From: Elusimicrobiota bacterium
GTDB lineage: Bacteria > Elusimicrobiota > Elusimicrobia > FEN-1173
DNA length: 64,000 nt
NCBI GenBank assembly: GCA_016714745.1
Contig: JADKCG010000001.1
Span: 124,001 to 188,000 of the forward strand
Reading direction: 5' to 3'
Position 1 is the first letter of the stretch. Every line of letters starts with the position of its first letter. Shown here in pieces: positions 29,102-40,053 of this stretch. Position numbers and translations under genes: made by a program. The notes under the pieces were generated by a model. It had not been told where the DNA came from. It worked only from the letters and a program-made list of their open reading frames with translations, and ran no database searches.

Positions 29102-32100
29102 TTATTTTATTATGGCGAGTTTGCTGATTTCTCGGATTTTTTTCCCTTCTTTTTCTGCTTCTACGGCCCAGTAATATGTTCCCGCCGCCATGTTTTCGGT
29201 TGACCAAACAGATTCAAAGGCCTGCCACCCGTTGGACGTCTCGACAATTTGGGCGGGGGGGGTGTCTAAAACCAGTTGCCCTGTCAGGGAATAGATTTTT
29301 TGGCTAAAGCGGTCCGCGTTTTCAACCTCCACCCTCAGGGTCGCCACGCCTCCGGAGACCGGGCTGGGTCGAGCATAAAAATCTCCGATCCTCACTTCGT
29401 TGCCGGGGGTGGGGGGCGGGACATCCATTGGTTCTACAGCAAAGGCCAGGTCGTCGTAGTCGTCGTAGTCCCCCGCGCTACAGACTCCCGCGGTTCCTTG
29501 GTAACGGAAATTGGCACGGACCGCGTGGATCGTCCCGCCCGCTGGAAGCGTGAACGTACTCGAAAGGATCGTGGATCGGGTGGCGTTCGGTCGAAGGGTC
29601 GCGATGAGAGACCACGCGGGGTGTGCCGTGTCGGAGGAGATGTACAGGTCCAAATAATTGTTTTTTGTGGAATAGGCCCACACTTTGGCGTCGACTCGGA
29701 CCAGGGATCCCGCTTTCAAGGGTCGCCCATTGAGCGAGGTCACCTGAACCCAATCGTTGGATTCGTCATTGTGGTATCGTCCAGACGCCCCGTCCGCGCA
29801 CCCACCGAGAACGGTGTTGGGTTGATTGGGTTCTGGGAATTTATCAACCTCGCTTCGGGCTTCCAGCAGGCCGCCCGAGGCGCAGGCCGCGCCGGGGCGA
29901 GAACACAGCGGAACCCCAAGGAGGGGGTCGAAAAGGGCGACGGTTCGGCCGTTTTCAATGAGGACGGATCGATCGTCGTCCTGGCTGTGATCGGCTGAAT
30001 CAAAGGAGCGCGCCGTGACCTTATGGGCACCATCGTTTAATTGGGTGGTGTCAAGGGAATAGGTCCAGGTCGTGGTTTGGGCGTAAGTGTGGACAAACGG
30101 CGTGGGTTCCCTTTCTCTCTCGGACCCAATACTGGCCTGGGGCGGCGGGGATCCAAAAACGGTTGTCCAATAGTGACCGTCCACCAAGAGGTCCACGCGC
30201 GATAGAGTGTTCTCGTCAAACGAACGTCCGGTCACCTCGACGGTTCCTGCCACGATGGCACCGTTCTCCGGGCTCGTGATCCCCCCTATGGGCGATTCTT
30301 CGTCCGATGACACAAACGTCGCGGTGCTGGAATACCCGATATTTCCCACATTATCCCGCGAAACGGCCCGGTAGTAATACAACGTGCTGGGGGGAAGAGC
30401 AGAGATGTCCGCTTGGTGGATGGCGGTGAACGCCGTTTGCTGGGGGGAGAGGAGACCCAACGCGGGAGACGTGCCGTATTCGACTTGAGTGTCCGAAGGT
30501 TCGTCGGTGGTCCATGTCAACCGCACGTTATTATCGGAAACGACCACATTGAGCGCGGATAAAAGCGGAGGTTGAATGTCCGGAATCACGGTGACAGTGA
30601 TGGTGTGCGACGAACGGAAATTCGATGCGTCCACAGCGGTGGCTGTCAACGTGTGAGTGCCCAGAGAGAGTCCCAGGGTGGTCAGCGTGGCGCGGTAGGG
30701 GGGGGAAGTGTCGTTTCCGAAGACGGTCGATCCGTCCAGAATGAACTGAACATAATCAATCGCCACGTTATCAAATGCGGCGGCCTCCACCGTTACGGTT
30801 CCAAAAATATCACTGTTCGGTGCCGGAGAATTGAAGACCACCGTGGGTGGAGTGGTATCGTTAATAACGGTGACATGGAATATCCGTTCGGCCGTGTTTC
30901 CCGCAGAATCATAGGCTCGAACTCCCACCGCGTGGGGCCCCGCACCTGCGGCCCCGGCGTTCCAGGTATACGCGGCTGTGAAGTGGGAACTCTCTTCGGT
31001 TGTGGAACTTGAGGAAACGAGAATTCCGTTGACAAGGAATTCAATTCGGGAAATTCCATAATCGTCCGTGGCGGACGCGCTGAGGGAATAATCCGCCGCG
31101 GGGATGTCCACGTTGTCGTTGGGACTCACGGAAAGGAATTGAGGGGCGGTGTGATCTATCCGGACGGGAGAGACCTTAAACGTGACGTTGGTGCCCTCGG
31201 CATCCGTCGCGGTGAGCCTCAATGTGTAAAGTCCCTCCGGGAGGGCTCCGGTGTTCCACAGGCCCAAAGACCCGTTCGTCACCGAACCTGTCGACGCTGT
31301 TCCGATGGGATAAAACGATGAGGGCGATCCCCCTGACCCGTAGTCTAATCGGCGGGAAGAGATCGCCGTCCCATCCGCAGATCCGCGCACATCGACGACG
31401 TTGCCGACAGGGGCGAATTGATGGGGGGAAGTGATTGTGACGTTCGGGAACGTTTTTGCTTGGAGGGTTTTGAACGCGTTGATTCGCCCAAACCCGGATT
31501 GGGTATCGAATCCGGCGGCCCCCACATCGTCGGCCGATTGCCGGATGGCTTGGCGCACCTGTTCGTTGGTGAGTGAGGGGTGTTGAGAAAGGAGGAGGGC
31601 CGCGAGCCCCGCCACATGGGGGCAGGCCATGCTGGTTCCGTTGTAGGAGCTGTAATATCCCCCCGGGACTGTGGACTGAATGCCAACTCCCGGAGCCGCC
31701 ACGTCGATTTTTGCCCCAAAATTTGAGAATGATGCCATCACATCCGCTGAATTGAAAGCGGAGACAGTCACCACAGAGTCATATTTCGCTGGAAGGAATT
31801 GGGAGGCATCAATGGCGCTGTTTCCGGCGGCCGCCACCAAGACCACTCCCAGAACGCGGCGTATCGCTTCTTCAATCACGGGGGAATCCCCGGTTCCGCC
31901 CCAACTCATGTTAATCACATCCGCGCCGTTGTCCGCGGCATAGACAATGCCTTGGGCTAAATCCACGTCGTAGCCGCTTCCGTCGTCGTCCAGCCCTTTG
32001 ATCGCCATGACATGAGCGGACGGCGCCACACCAATGACCCCCACTCCGTTATTTCCCACTGCCGCAATCGTTCCGGACACGTGGGTCCCGTGGCTGTGCC

Positions 32101-32871
32101 CGTCGGATATAGAATTCGTGTTGGCGACGAAATTCCATCCCCGCACGTCGTCCACATAGCCGTTGCCATCATCATCAATGCCGTTCCCTGTGATTTCGCC
32201 AGGGTTAGACCATATGTTAGAGGCTAAGTCAGGATGGGTGTGGTCCACCCCGGTGTCCACCACCGCCACCACGACCCCGTTTCCCTGTGCCATGTCCCAT
32301 GCCGAAGGGGCCTGGATTTTCGCCATGCCCCACAGACCGGGGTAGGCGGGATCGTTGGGGACCCCTTGAATTCGAAACACGCGCACCGGTTCCGCCCATT
32401 CAACGTTGGGATTAGATCGATACTCCGAAAGGGCCTGAGAAAGTTCGGCCCCAGGAGCCAATTCCAGAACGGCCGTTCGGCGGAAAGTGGTACGGAGGTC
32501 TTTTGCTTGGGCGGGTCCGGATTTGGGCGCGCGTGCGGCGACCTGGCTGACCGGGGCGGCGGTGCCTTTTTTCATATGGGGTTCGGTTCCCCCGTGGTGG
32601 ACGCGTGACAATGATTTCACGCCCCACCGGGCGTGAAGTTTTTGAACCCCTTTTGGCATGCCTTTTAATCGCCCGGCGGGCGCGGTGTCTTCCGTTAGGG
32701 AAAGACCCGTGGCCGACTCGGATCGGAACCGGACGACGATGCGTTTGTCTCCTTTGTTTTATCCGACGAATTTTTAAGGGCGGGCAACGGGAGTTGGACC
32801 ACGAACAACCGCCCCGGTCCAAAGAAGGACCCCAAAACAAAGGAAATAAATGGGGTGGGATGTTTGCTCAC
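29102..32871 (-). CDS. Large secreted subtilisin-like protease with Ig-like repeats and FlgD-like C-terminus (frame broken once)
   Basis: The S8 catalytic triad is complete: Asp in VVAVVDTGVDHTHPDL, His in HSHGTHVSGTIAAVG, Ser in NGTSMACPHVAGLAALLL. A propeptide (DKRIVVRFRSESATGLSLT) precedes it. Behind the protease are about four Ig/bacterial adhesion-like domains (ending LRLTATDAEG, AVGVRAYDSAGN, TLTATAVDASN), a fibronectin III-like stretch, and a C-terminal FlgD-like module (VENADRFSQKIYSLTGQLVL, AAGTYYWAVEAEKEG). The start is taken as GTG 32871, with AAGGAG nine bases upstream; joining it needs one base in the T4 run 32757-32760 and gives 1256 residues with a signal-like N-terminus. An adjacent PorV-like gene parallels the pair at the window start, so secretion and surface attachment through a shared route is a fair inference. 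Confidence 0.88.
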
Positions 32872-32889
32872 GATGGATGGTCTCCTTGT

Positions 32890-33811
32890 TCAGAATTCCC
32901 ATGTCAATGTCGCGTGTTGGGTGGCGGGAGCTCCCGCGTCAGCCAGATCTTCCCCTGCGGGTTGGAAGGCGTAATCCAAACGAAACTTGCCCAGGAAGAC
33001 TCCGATTCCGCCGACCAGTTGACCCAATCCCGATTGTCCCTCCGCTCCGGTTTCCGCCACGTAGTGTCCCCGCAACGCAAGGATATTCCGATCCGATAAT
33101 CTGCGCCCAAAGAAATGTTCATTAAATCTTGCTGGGTCTGGTAAGACCCTCCACCTATTACGGCGAACGTTGAGAGCGCTTGATAGGACGCGGATAACCC
33201 AAAAGAAGTTGGAAGCGCCGAACGATCCGTTAAAAGTTTTGGTCCTTGCCCCAGATTCAGCGCCGTGGCGGCCAGAGTGAGAGGAACCCCTTTGATCCGA
33301 TGGCGAAAGCCTAGATCGATGGCGAGGCCCGTCCCGTTGTATCGATCGATGCGAGACTGGATCCCTTTGACGCTGGCGCCGCCCGCGATCTCAATGTCAC
33401 GCATCACGAAAGAGTGAGCCGCGTGAAGGCCCACCATTTGGTCTTCATGGTTAAATTCTCCCGCGTGTTCTCCCGACTCGGTTCGACGCTCAAGCCCCTC
33501 AGAGCGAAGAGTCGTGTAACTGATCGCGATGGTCGTATGAATCGGCTGGAGGGGCCAACTCAACGCTGTTCCGTTCAGTCTGGTGTCCAGGGGCATTTGT
33601 CGATATGTGGCGTTCCATTCCCGTTTCGCGCCCGACAATCCCGCGGGGTTCGATCCCAGGGAGTCCAGACCGGAGAGAAAAGCGCCCCCTTCGCCCACCG
33701 CCGTGGCCGCCGCCGAACGGTCCAACAAGGGGAGAGAAATAACACTTTCCTGGGCGTCCAGCTTTAACCCCAGACAGAAGAGGCCAAGAAAGTTCTCACC
33801 GCGGTTCTCAT
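32890..33811 (-). CDS. PorV/PorQ-like outer-membrane protein (frame broken twice)
   Basis: After repair the protein has 307 residues. It shows the family opening LDRSAAATAVGEGGAFLSGL and GSNPAGLSG, barrel-like strands throughout, and a terminal strand ending in ATLTWEF. Lost bases lie at 33793-33794 (joining ATG 33811 and its signal peptide, NFLGLFCLGLKLDAQES) and at 33086-33087 (joining the last 61 residues, LALRGHYVAETG onward). GAGGG stands just before the ATG. It is followed within 20 bp by the subtilisin gene, so the two probably form one transcript. Function in protein delivery to the cell surface is inferred from the family and context. Confidence 0.78.
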
Positions 33812-34063
33812 TTTTTCCCTCACAATGGGCGCACGAAAAACTGTAGGAGTCAAAGCTCTTGGTGGCCGTGTAAAAACAACGGGCGCGTGCCTGTCCACTT
33901 AGGTTATCGTCAACATCGGCAAAACTTTAGTGCGGACAAAAAAATGCCCGGTTGAGCTCTTTTTTCTGATTTTTCCGTTCGATACGATTCGCGTGAACTG
34001 TGCTGGAAATGTCTTGTGAATTTGTAAAATAACCCATTGAAAAACGCACCGAAGGGGGACGCT

Positions 34064-35373
34064 GTGGGAAAGAGTCAAAGCAAGGCATCTTTTAAGAAGG
34101 CGGGTTTGCCCCCTTCCGATTACACCCCTGAGTTGATTCGCCAGTGCGCCCAAGCCAAGGAGGCCAGCCGGATCCTGGCGGTGACCCCCGTGGAACAACG
34201 CAACCGGCCCTCCTGGCCATCTCCGACGCTTTGGAGAAAAATAAGGCTGATATTCTCTTTCGAAACGAAATCGACTTGGAAGCGGGCCGGCGGGCGGGAC
34301 TCACTCCTTCGCTCCTGGATCGTCTGGCTCTCACGGATCGGCGGGTGATGGACATGGCCAAAGGGCTTCGTGACGTGGCCGCGTTTCCCGACCCTTTGGC
34401 TGATGTCCTGGACGGTTGGGACCGGCCCAACGGGCTTAAAATTCAAAAGGTGCGGGTCCCCCTGGGTGTCATCGCCATGATTTATGAGGCTCGGCCGAAC
34501 GTGACGGTCGACGCCACCGGGTTGTGCATTAAGTCGGGGAACGCTGTTGTTCTTCGAGGCGGCAAAGAAGCGGTGGATTCCAATTCGATTTTGGTCCATG
34601 TGGTTAAAGACGCGCTGGTCAAGGCGGGGCTCCCCGCGTCTTCTGTTCAGTTCGTGGGAACCACGGACCGTTCGGTGATCCGGGATTTGGTCCGCTTGGA
34701 CCGGTTCATTGATCTGGTGATCCCGCGCGGGGGCGAAGAGATGGTAAGCGCCATTCGCGAAATGGCGACCGTCCCCGTTCTGTCCCATGGAAGAGGACTC
34801 TGCTCGGTTTTTGTTGATAGGGAGGCGGACCTGGAAATGGCGGAACGGATTGTTTTGAACGCGAAGATTCAGCGGCCCGGCGTTTGCAACGCCATGGAGA
34901 CGCTTCTGGTCGATCGTGATATCGCCGCCGAATTTATCCCTCGGATCGTGCGACGATTGGCGGAAAAAAATGTGACTGTCCACGGCGACAGCGAGACTCA
35001 AAAACGGGGAGGAGGGGCGGTGACGCCCGCCCTCCCGGCCGATTTTGATACGGAGTTTCTTGGCCTTGAACTGGCCATGAAAGTTGTGGGTTCGACGGAT
35101 GAAGCCATCGCCCACATTAATGCGCACGGAAGTCACCATTCCGACGCCATCGTCACGACCAACGAGGAGACGGCCCGGAAATTTTTGGCCGGGGTGGACT
35201 CTGCCGCAGTATTCCATAACGTGTCCACCCGCTTTCACGACGGGGGTGAATTGGGGCTGGGAACTGAAATGGGTATTTCTACCCAAAAACTGCATGCCCG
35301 GGGAAGCATGGGGATGAAGGAGCTCACCACCACCAAATATCTTATCCGAGGGTTCGGGCAAGTCCGGGAGTGA
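34064..35373 (+). CDS. proA: Glutamate-5-semialdehyde dehydrogenase (gamma-glutamyl phosphate reductase; frame broken once)
   Basis: ProA reduces gamma-glutamyl phosphate with NADPH in proline synthesis. After adding one base to the CC at 34204-34205 it is 436 residues. Landmarks: VPLGVIAMIYEARPNVTVDA, LRGGKEAVDSN, the catalytic Cys in KIQRPGVCNAMETLLV, and GGELGLGTEMGISTQKLHA near the end. GTG 34064 is chosen because GGGGG stands at good spacing; an ATG at 34037 has no such site. A divergent 250-bp gap separates it from the PorV-like gene. proB is not here. It overlaps nadD by 4 bp, starting a compact plus-strand run. Confidence 0.93.
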
Positions 35374-35969
35374 GGACCATCCCCCCGCGCCGTCCCCCTC
35401 TCCCCGCCTACGGATTTTTCGGCGGTTCCTTTGATCCGATTCAGAAAGGGCATATCGCCTTGGCCCAGGCGGCGCTCCGCGAGCGAAAACTGGCCCGGGT
35501 CTATTTGGTCCCCGCGGCCCAATCCCCCCTTAAAAACGATCGCCCACGGGCGTCATTGAAGGAGAGGGCGAGCCTGATCCGTAAAGCGATTCGAGGGAAG
35601 TCAGGGCTGTCTCTTGGTCGGTGGGAGATGGACAGGCCCGGCCCCTCGTTCACGTTCCGGACGTTGCGTCAGCTTCGGCACCAGTATCCTCGGCGTCGAT
35701 GGGAATTGATCATGGGGGAGGACTCTTGGGCGCATTTTCATCGTTGGCGGCGTTGGCGAGAAATCGCAGAACATCACCGCGTGATTATCGGCAAAAGAAC
35801 CGGACCCCAACGCGCTATCGTGCGGGGCGAGGCTGTGTATTTAAAAACCGCTCTCCCCACAGTTTCTTCGACCGATGTCCGTCGGGCTATGTCTCAGGGG
35901 CGCAACGTTTCCCGCTGGCTGGATCCCGCTGTGGCGCAAACCATTAATAAAAAAGGGCTCTATCTATGA
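35370..35969 (+). CDS. nadD: Nicotinate-nucleotide adenylyltransferase
   Basis: NadD adenylates nicotinic acid mononucleotide, the step before NadE. The 199-residue protein has the nucleotidyltransferase motif FFGGSFDPIQKGH (Gln in place of the usual Val or His before KGH), SPLKNDRP for substrate binding and SSTDVRRAMSQG, the ISSTxVR motif, near the end. It starts with GTG overlapping the proA stop (GTGA) and its own stop overlaps yqeK (ATGA). The proA-nadD-yqeK-LCP-rsfS order is a common bacterial grouping, here with two PilT genes inserted. Confidence 0.93.
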   Translation: MRTIPPRRPPLPAYGFFGGSFDPIQKGHIALAQAALRERKLARVYLVPAAQSPLKNDRPRASLKERASLIRKAIRGKSGLSLGRWEMDRPGPSFTFRTLRQLRHQYPRRRWELIMGEDSWAHFHRWRRWREIAEHHRVIIGKRTGPQRAIVRGEAVYLKTALPTVSSTDVRRAMSQGRNVSRWLDPAVAQTINKKGLYL

Positions 35970-36550
35970 TCTCCAGGAATGTCCTTATTCGGTCGGAACT
36001 GGCCCGTGAACTTTCGTCGTCGCGAGTGGATCATTCTCAATCGGTGGCGCGTTGGGCGAGCGTCTTGGCCCGTCTTCACGGGGCTGACCCCTCGCGTGCA
36101 GAACGGGCGGGATGGTTCCATGATTTGGCGAAGGAGTGGCGTTCGTCCCGTCTGACGGCCTATGTGCGAGCCCATAAAATTGCGGTTCCGCATCTCCGGC
36201 TCATATTGGCCCACAAGCGCGCAGGGCTCTTACACGGCTACGTCTCCGCCCATCTCGCCCAGCGGCGAGGGCTGGTTCCGGACCGTCAAACGCGTGTGGC
36301 CATGGCTCGGCATACGCTGGGCCATGTGCGCATGGGCCTCCTGGACAAAATCCTTTACGTGGCGGACTTCTCTTCCCCGGACCGGCGTTACGCGCAGGCG
36401 GTTCGCGTGAGGCGCTGGGCCCGCCGGGATCTGGACGAGGCCCTGCGTTTAACTGTTTCGTATAAAATAGGGGATGTCGTCCAGCGTTCGGGGTTTCTGC
36501 ATCCGACAACTGTGGCCCTATGGAACGCGCTGTGTAAGGAACAGGCGTGA
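35966..36550 (+). CDS. yqeK: HD-domain hydrolase YqeK (Ap4A hydrolase type)
   Basis: A 194-residue HD-family protein with the metal-site pattern RVDHSQSVA, GWFHDLAKEW, LLHGYVSAH, MARHTLG and KILYVADFSSPDR. YqeK proteins cut Ap4A symmetrically to two ADP and usually sit beside nadD and rsfS, as here. Overlaps on both sides (ATGA with nadD; 4 bp with the LCP gene) indicate coupled translation. The frame is intact. Confidence 0.9.
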   Translation: MISRNVLIRSELARELSSSRVDHSQSVARWASVLARLHGADPSRAERAGWFHDLAKEWRSSRLTAYVRAHKIAVPHLRLILAHKRAGLLHGYVSAHLAQRRGLVPDRQTRVAMARHTLGHVRMGLLDKILYVADFSSPDRRYAQAVRVRRWARRDLDEALRLTVSYKIGDVVQRSGFLHPTTVALWNALCKEQA

Positions 36551-37830
36551 ATAAAACGACGCTCGGGGTTCGTTTAATAGCGGGGGTTGGCCTGGGAGGG
36601 GTGGTCGTTTTGGGGTTTCTCTCCGCCACATCCGATGTGGCTTGGGCGCTCCGCCTCGGGGATCCCGTTGTGGGAGTGGTCATTGGAACGGATCTGGCGG
36701 ATCACGCGCCCCATTCGGATACGCTCATGGTATGGATCTACCGCCCGACGGAAACACGCCTGGATGTGCTGTCCATTCCCCGGGACACAAAAATAGACTT
36801 GCCAGGATACCGTTTTCGACGTATAAATGAAGTGTTCGCTTACCACTACGGCCAAGGAGGCGACGGGGATCTGTCGGCCGGGAAAGTGTGCGAGGCGGTG
36901 GGGGCTCTTTTTGCGAAGGCCCGGGCGACCTTGCAACCCCCGTACTATGTGCAAGTCGATTTTGACGGGTTCCGTCGAGTGATCGACCGTTTGGGCGGCG
37001 TGACGGTGATGGTGGATGAGCCCATGGACTACGATGACAATGCGGGCAATTTTCACGTCCATTTGGCAACGGGCGTCCATCATTTGGCAGGGGGAGAGGC
37101 GTTGGGATTTGTTCGTTATCGCGGACGTAGCGGCGATCGGGGTCGGATTCTCCGCCAAATGGAATTTGTCCAGGCTCTTTTCAAGCGGCTGGCGTCTCCG
37201 GAAATTGTGTGGCGCGGACCGCGGGCCATGGCAGAAGTCTTTAACGCGGTCCACACGAACCTGGCGCCTTGGGACATGGTCTTCTTGGCGGTGGAGGCCC
37301 GGCGTCTCACCTCTCAACAGGTGAACACCGTTTTACTGCCGGGCCGTCCCAAGGGCGCGACCTGGGAAATGGATGTGGAACGGACCGCTTTCATCCTGGA
37401 ACGGTTGGGGAAAGGGAAAATGGCCGACGAGACGAAGGGGCCTCTTCTTCCGGAAGGAGATGAGCCGGAATCGACAACGGCTGTAGATGTGTCGATGGCG
37501 CCCCCGGTTGTTGAGGGGACGTCCGCGAAGCAGATCACCGTAAAGGTCTGGAACGCCTCCGGGCGTCTGGGGTTGGCCATTAAAGTGGTGCGGCGGTTTC
37601 GCGCGGCGGGGTTTGATGTGGTGGAATGGGAATTACTCCCAGCGACAGAACAAGAGCCGGGTGATTGATCGCTCGGTCAATTCGACAGAGCTCGGAAAGT
37701 GGCGGCATCGTTGGACGTGGTGTCAATTTATTCAGATGTAGATCCGGGCCTTCGGACCGATGTGGACGTTATTCTGGGCGAAGATTTAGGATCAAATGAG
37801 AGCCGTCAAGGAGCCCCCTCATGGAAATGA
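36547..37830 (+). CDS. LytR-CpsA-Psr (LCP) family protein with LytR_C tail (frame broken near 3' end)
   Basis: One membrane helix near the N-terminus (LIAGVGLGGVVVLGFL), then the LCP domain: VVIGTDLADHAPHSDTLMVW, LSIPRDTKIDLPGY with the conserved Arg-Asp, INEVFAYHYGQGG and the LGFVRYRGRSGDRGRILRQ motif. LCP enzymes move lipid-linked glycopolymers to peptidoglycan or act on related phospho-sugars. A LytR_C domain follows (VKVWNASGRLGLAIKVVRRF) and is continued only in other frames: WGNYSQRQNKSRVIDRSVNS and KVAASLDVVSIYSDV. Breaks lie at 37628-37632 and 37696-37698; repair gives 427 residues ending at 37830 inside the first codons of the PilT gene. It completes the nadD-yqeK-LCP trio. Confidence 0.85.
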
Positions 37831-38921
37831 TCGAGATTTTACAGGCCGCGGTGAAACAAGGAGCGTCCGACGTGCATCTCTTAATCGGTCGCCCTCCCAT
37901 GACGCGAATGAACGGCGAAATGCTTGAAATGGCGAGCTTCGACCCTCTGTCGGCGGAAGAATCTAAGCGCATGATCTATTCCATTCTTTATGATGAACAG
38001 AAGCAGAATTTTGAGGAACACTTGGAGCTGGACTGCTCTTTTGCCATTCCCGGCCTGGCGCGGTTCCGCGTGAACGTGCTCCTTCAAATGAATGGAATCG
38101 AATGCGTGATCCGGGTGATCTCTTCAAAAATTCCCACCCCCGACGAGATCAAACTGAATCCCGCCACGCTGGAATTTGCGAACCTTCCCCGGGGGCTGGT
38201 GCTCGTCACCGGAGCCACCGGACATGGAAAGTCAACGACCCTCGCGTGTCTCATTGAACTGATTAACCAGGCCCGCCGCCAACACATCTTGACGATTGAA
38301 GATCCCATCGAATTTGTTTATGAACCCAAACGGTGCGTTATCCGTCAGCGGGAGGTCGGGGCTTCCACCCACAGTTTTCAGGAGGCTTTGAAACATGCTC
38401 TCCGGCAGGACCCGGACGTGATTTTGATTGGAGAAATGCGGGACGTGGAAACGATTTCATTGGCGCTTACGGCCGCGGAGACGGGCCACCTTTGCTTCGC
38501 CACCCTCCATACCACCGACGCCGCTCAAACCGTGGACCGCATAATCGACGTTTTTCCTCCTCACCAACAACAGCAGGTCCGCGTGCAACTTTCGACGGTG
38601 CTGAAAGGGGTCATTTGCCAGACGTTGCTTCCCACGTCGGATGGAACGGGCCGGGTGGCCGCCCGGGAAGTGATGGTGGTGACTCCGGCCATCTCGAACC
38701 TTATCCGAGAAGGCAAGACCCATATGATCTACAACGCCATCGATACGGGTTCCAAAGCCGGGATGATCCCGTTGGACCGGGCCATGGCGGATTTGGTCAA
38801 TAGCGGGACGGTGTCCTTTGACGACGCGTTGGCTAAATCATCGGACCCCGAGAAACTGAGGGACCTCACCGGCCGCTCCGCCAGCGGACGGGGCGGCGGT
38901 TCGCGGGCCCCGGTCTACTGA
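37821..38921 (+). CDS. PilT-family retraction ATPase, copy 1
   Basis: A 366-residue hexameric motor ATPase of type IV pilus retraction. Walker A is GATGHGKST at 131-139, with His where PilT nearly always has Ser (GPTGSGKST). The Asp box (QHILTIEDPIEF), Walker B (DPDVILIGEMRD) and His box (ATLHTTDA) are regular. The retraction motif AIRNLIRE appears as AISNLIRE at 290-297. It starts within the last codons of the LCP gene and lies 1 bp before the second PilT copy. Pilin and assembly genes are not in the window. Confidence 0.9.
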   Translation: MEMIEILQAAVKQGASDVHLLIGRPPMTRMNGEMLEMASFDPLSAEESKRMIYSILYDEQKQNFEEHLELDCSFAIPGLARFRVNVLLQMNGIECVIRVISSKIPTPDEIKLNPATLEFANLPRGLVLVTGATGHGKSTTLACLIELINQARRQHILTIEDPIEFVYEPKRCVIRQREVGASTHSFQEALKHALRQDPDVILIGEMRDVETISLALTAAETGHLCFATLHTTDAAQTVDRIIDVFPPHQQQQVRVQLSTVLKGVICQTLLPTSDGTGRVAAREVMVVTPAISNLIREGKTHMIYNAIDTGSKAGMIPLDRAMADLVNSGTVSFDDALAKSSDPEKLRDLTGRSASGRGGGSRAPVY

Positions 38922-38922
38922 C

Positions 38923-40053
38923 ATGGCCCCTTCCCTCACCATCCACGAGCTCTTGAAATCTGTGCACGATCGAGGCGCCAGTGATTTGCATTTGAAAGTT
39001 GGCCGGCCCCCGATGCTTCGGTTGAACGGAGAAATTATCCCCGTGGAAGGGCAATCCCCGCTCGAAATAGACGACGTCATGGGGTATGTGTTCGCCATGA
39101 TTAATTCCAACCAGCGGGCGGCTCTGGAGCGCGACCGGGAATTGGACTTTTCATTTTTTCTCCGCGGTGTGGCCCGGTTCCGAGGGAACGCGTTTTATCA
39201 GAAAGGCGCTGTGGGGGCGGTTTTTCGACTGATCCCGGCCCAGGTCCCCACCCTGGACCAATTGGGATTGCCGCCGGTCTTAAAAGAACTCTTAACGCGG
39301 CGGCAGGGTTTTTTCCTTGTCACAGGTCCCACGGGATCGGGAAAAACAACCACCCAGGCCGCCCTCATCAACCACATCAACGAGACCCAGCGGGTTCACA
39401 TCATCACACTGGAAGATCCCATCGAATACGTTTTTGAAGACAAAATGGCGATCATCAACCAGCGTGAAATCGGGACCGACACCCATGATTTCGCCCAAGG
39501 CCTTCGCCGAGCGCTTCGCCAAGACCCCGACGTTATTTTGATCGGCGAACTTCGGGACCCCGAGACCATGACCACCGCCATGAACGCCGCCGAAACAGGC
39601 CATTTGGTTTTGGGAACGCTTCACACCAACGACGCCAAACAGACCATTGACCGGATCATCGATACCTTTCCGCCGGAACAACAAAACCAGATCCGGCTCC
39701 AACTGGCTAAGTGTCTTTTGGCCGTTGTCGCGCAACGGCTGATTCGCAAGGCCGGCGGCGACGGGCGGATGGCGCTTCAAGAAATCATGATCAATTCGGC
39801 CACTGTTCAAAAATTGATCGAAGACAACAAGGTGGGCTCCATTGGAAAGGCGATTGAGGATTCGGCGGAATATTACAAGATGCAGTCGTTCAACCAAGCC
39901 CTTTTGTCCCTGATCGCAAGGGACGCGGTGACAGTGGAGGAGGCTCTTTCCTACTCGCCGAACCCCAACGATTTAAAAATACGTCTTCAAACGGAAGGAA
40001 TTATCGGAACCCTTTCGGCCCCGCCCCGTCCTTTCGGGGGAGCGCGACCGTGA
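38923..40053 (+). CDS. PilT/PilU-family ATPase, copy 2
   Basis: A 376-residue paralogue with a regular Walker A (GPTGSGKTT), Asp box (VHIITLEDPIEYVFEDKM), Walker B (DPDVILIGELRD) and His box (GTLHTNDA). The AIRNLIRE region is replaced by TVQKLIEDNK, so the C-terminal retraction signature is missing, as in PilU-like partners. The tandem pair suggests a PilT/PilU-like division of labour. The stop overlaps the cNMP-GAF gene (GTGA). Confidence 0.88.
   Translation: MAPSLTIHELLKSVHDRGASDLHLKVGRPPMLRLNGEIIPVEGQSPLEIDDVMGYVFAMINSNQRAALERDRELDFSFFLRGVARFRGNAFYQKGAVGAVFRLIPAQVPTLDQLGLPPVLKELLTRRQGFFLVTGPTGSGKTTTQAALINHINETQRVHIITLEDPIEYVFEDKMAIINQREIGTDTHDFAQGLRRALRQDPDVILIGELRDPETMTTAMNAAETGHLVLGTLHTNDAKQTIDRIIDTFPPEQQNQIRLQLAKCLLAVVAQRLIRKAGGDGRMALQEIMINSATVQKLIEDNKVGSIGKAIEDSAEYYKMQSFNQALLSLIARDAVTVEEALSYSPNPNDLKIRLQTEGIIGTLSAPPRPFGGARP

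Noticed and set aside
34120..35361. Long antisense frame of 413 codons opposite proA
   Set aside because: It is the complement of a clear ProA; the peptide has no recognisable motifs and its length follows from GC-rich codon use.
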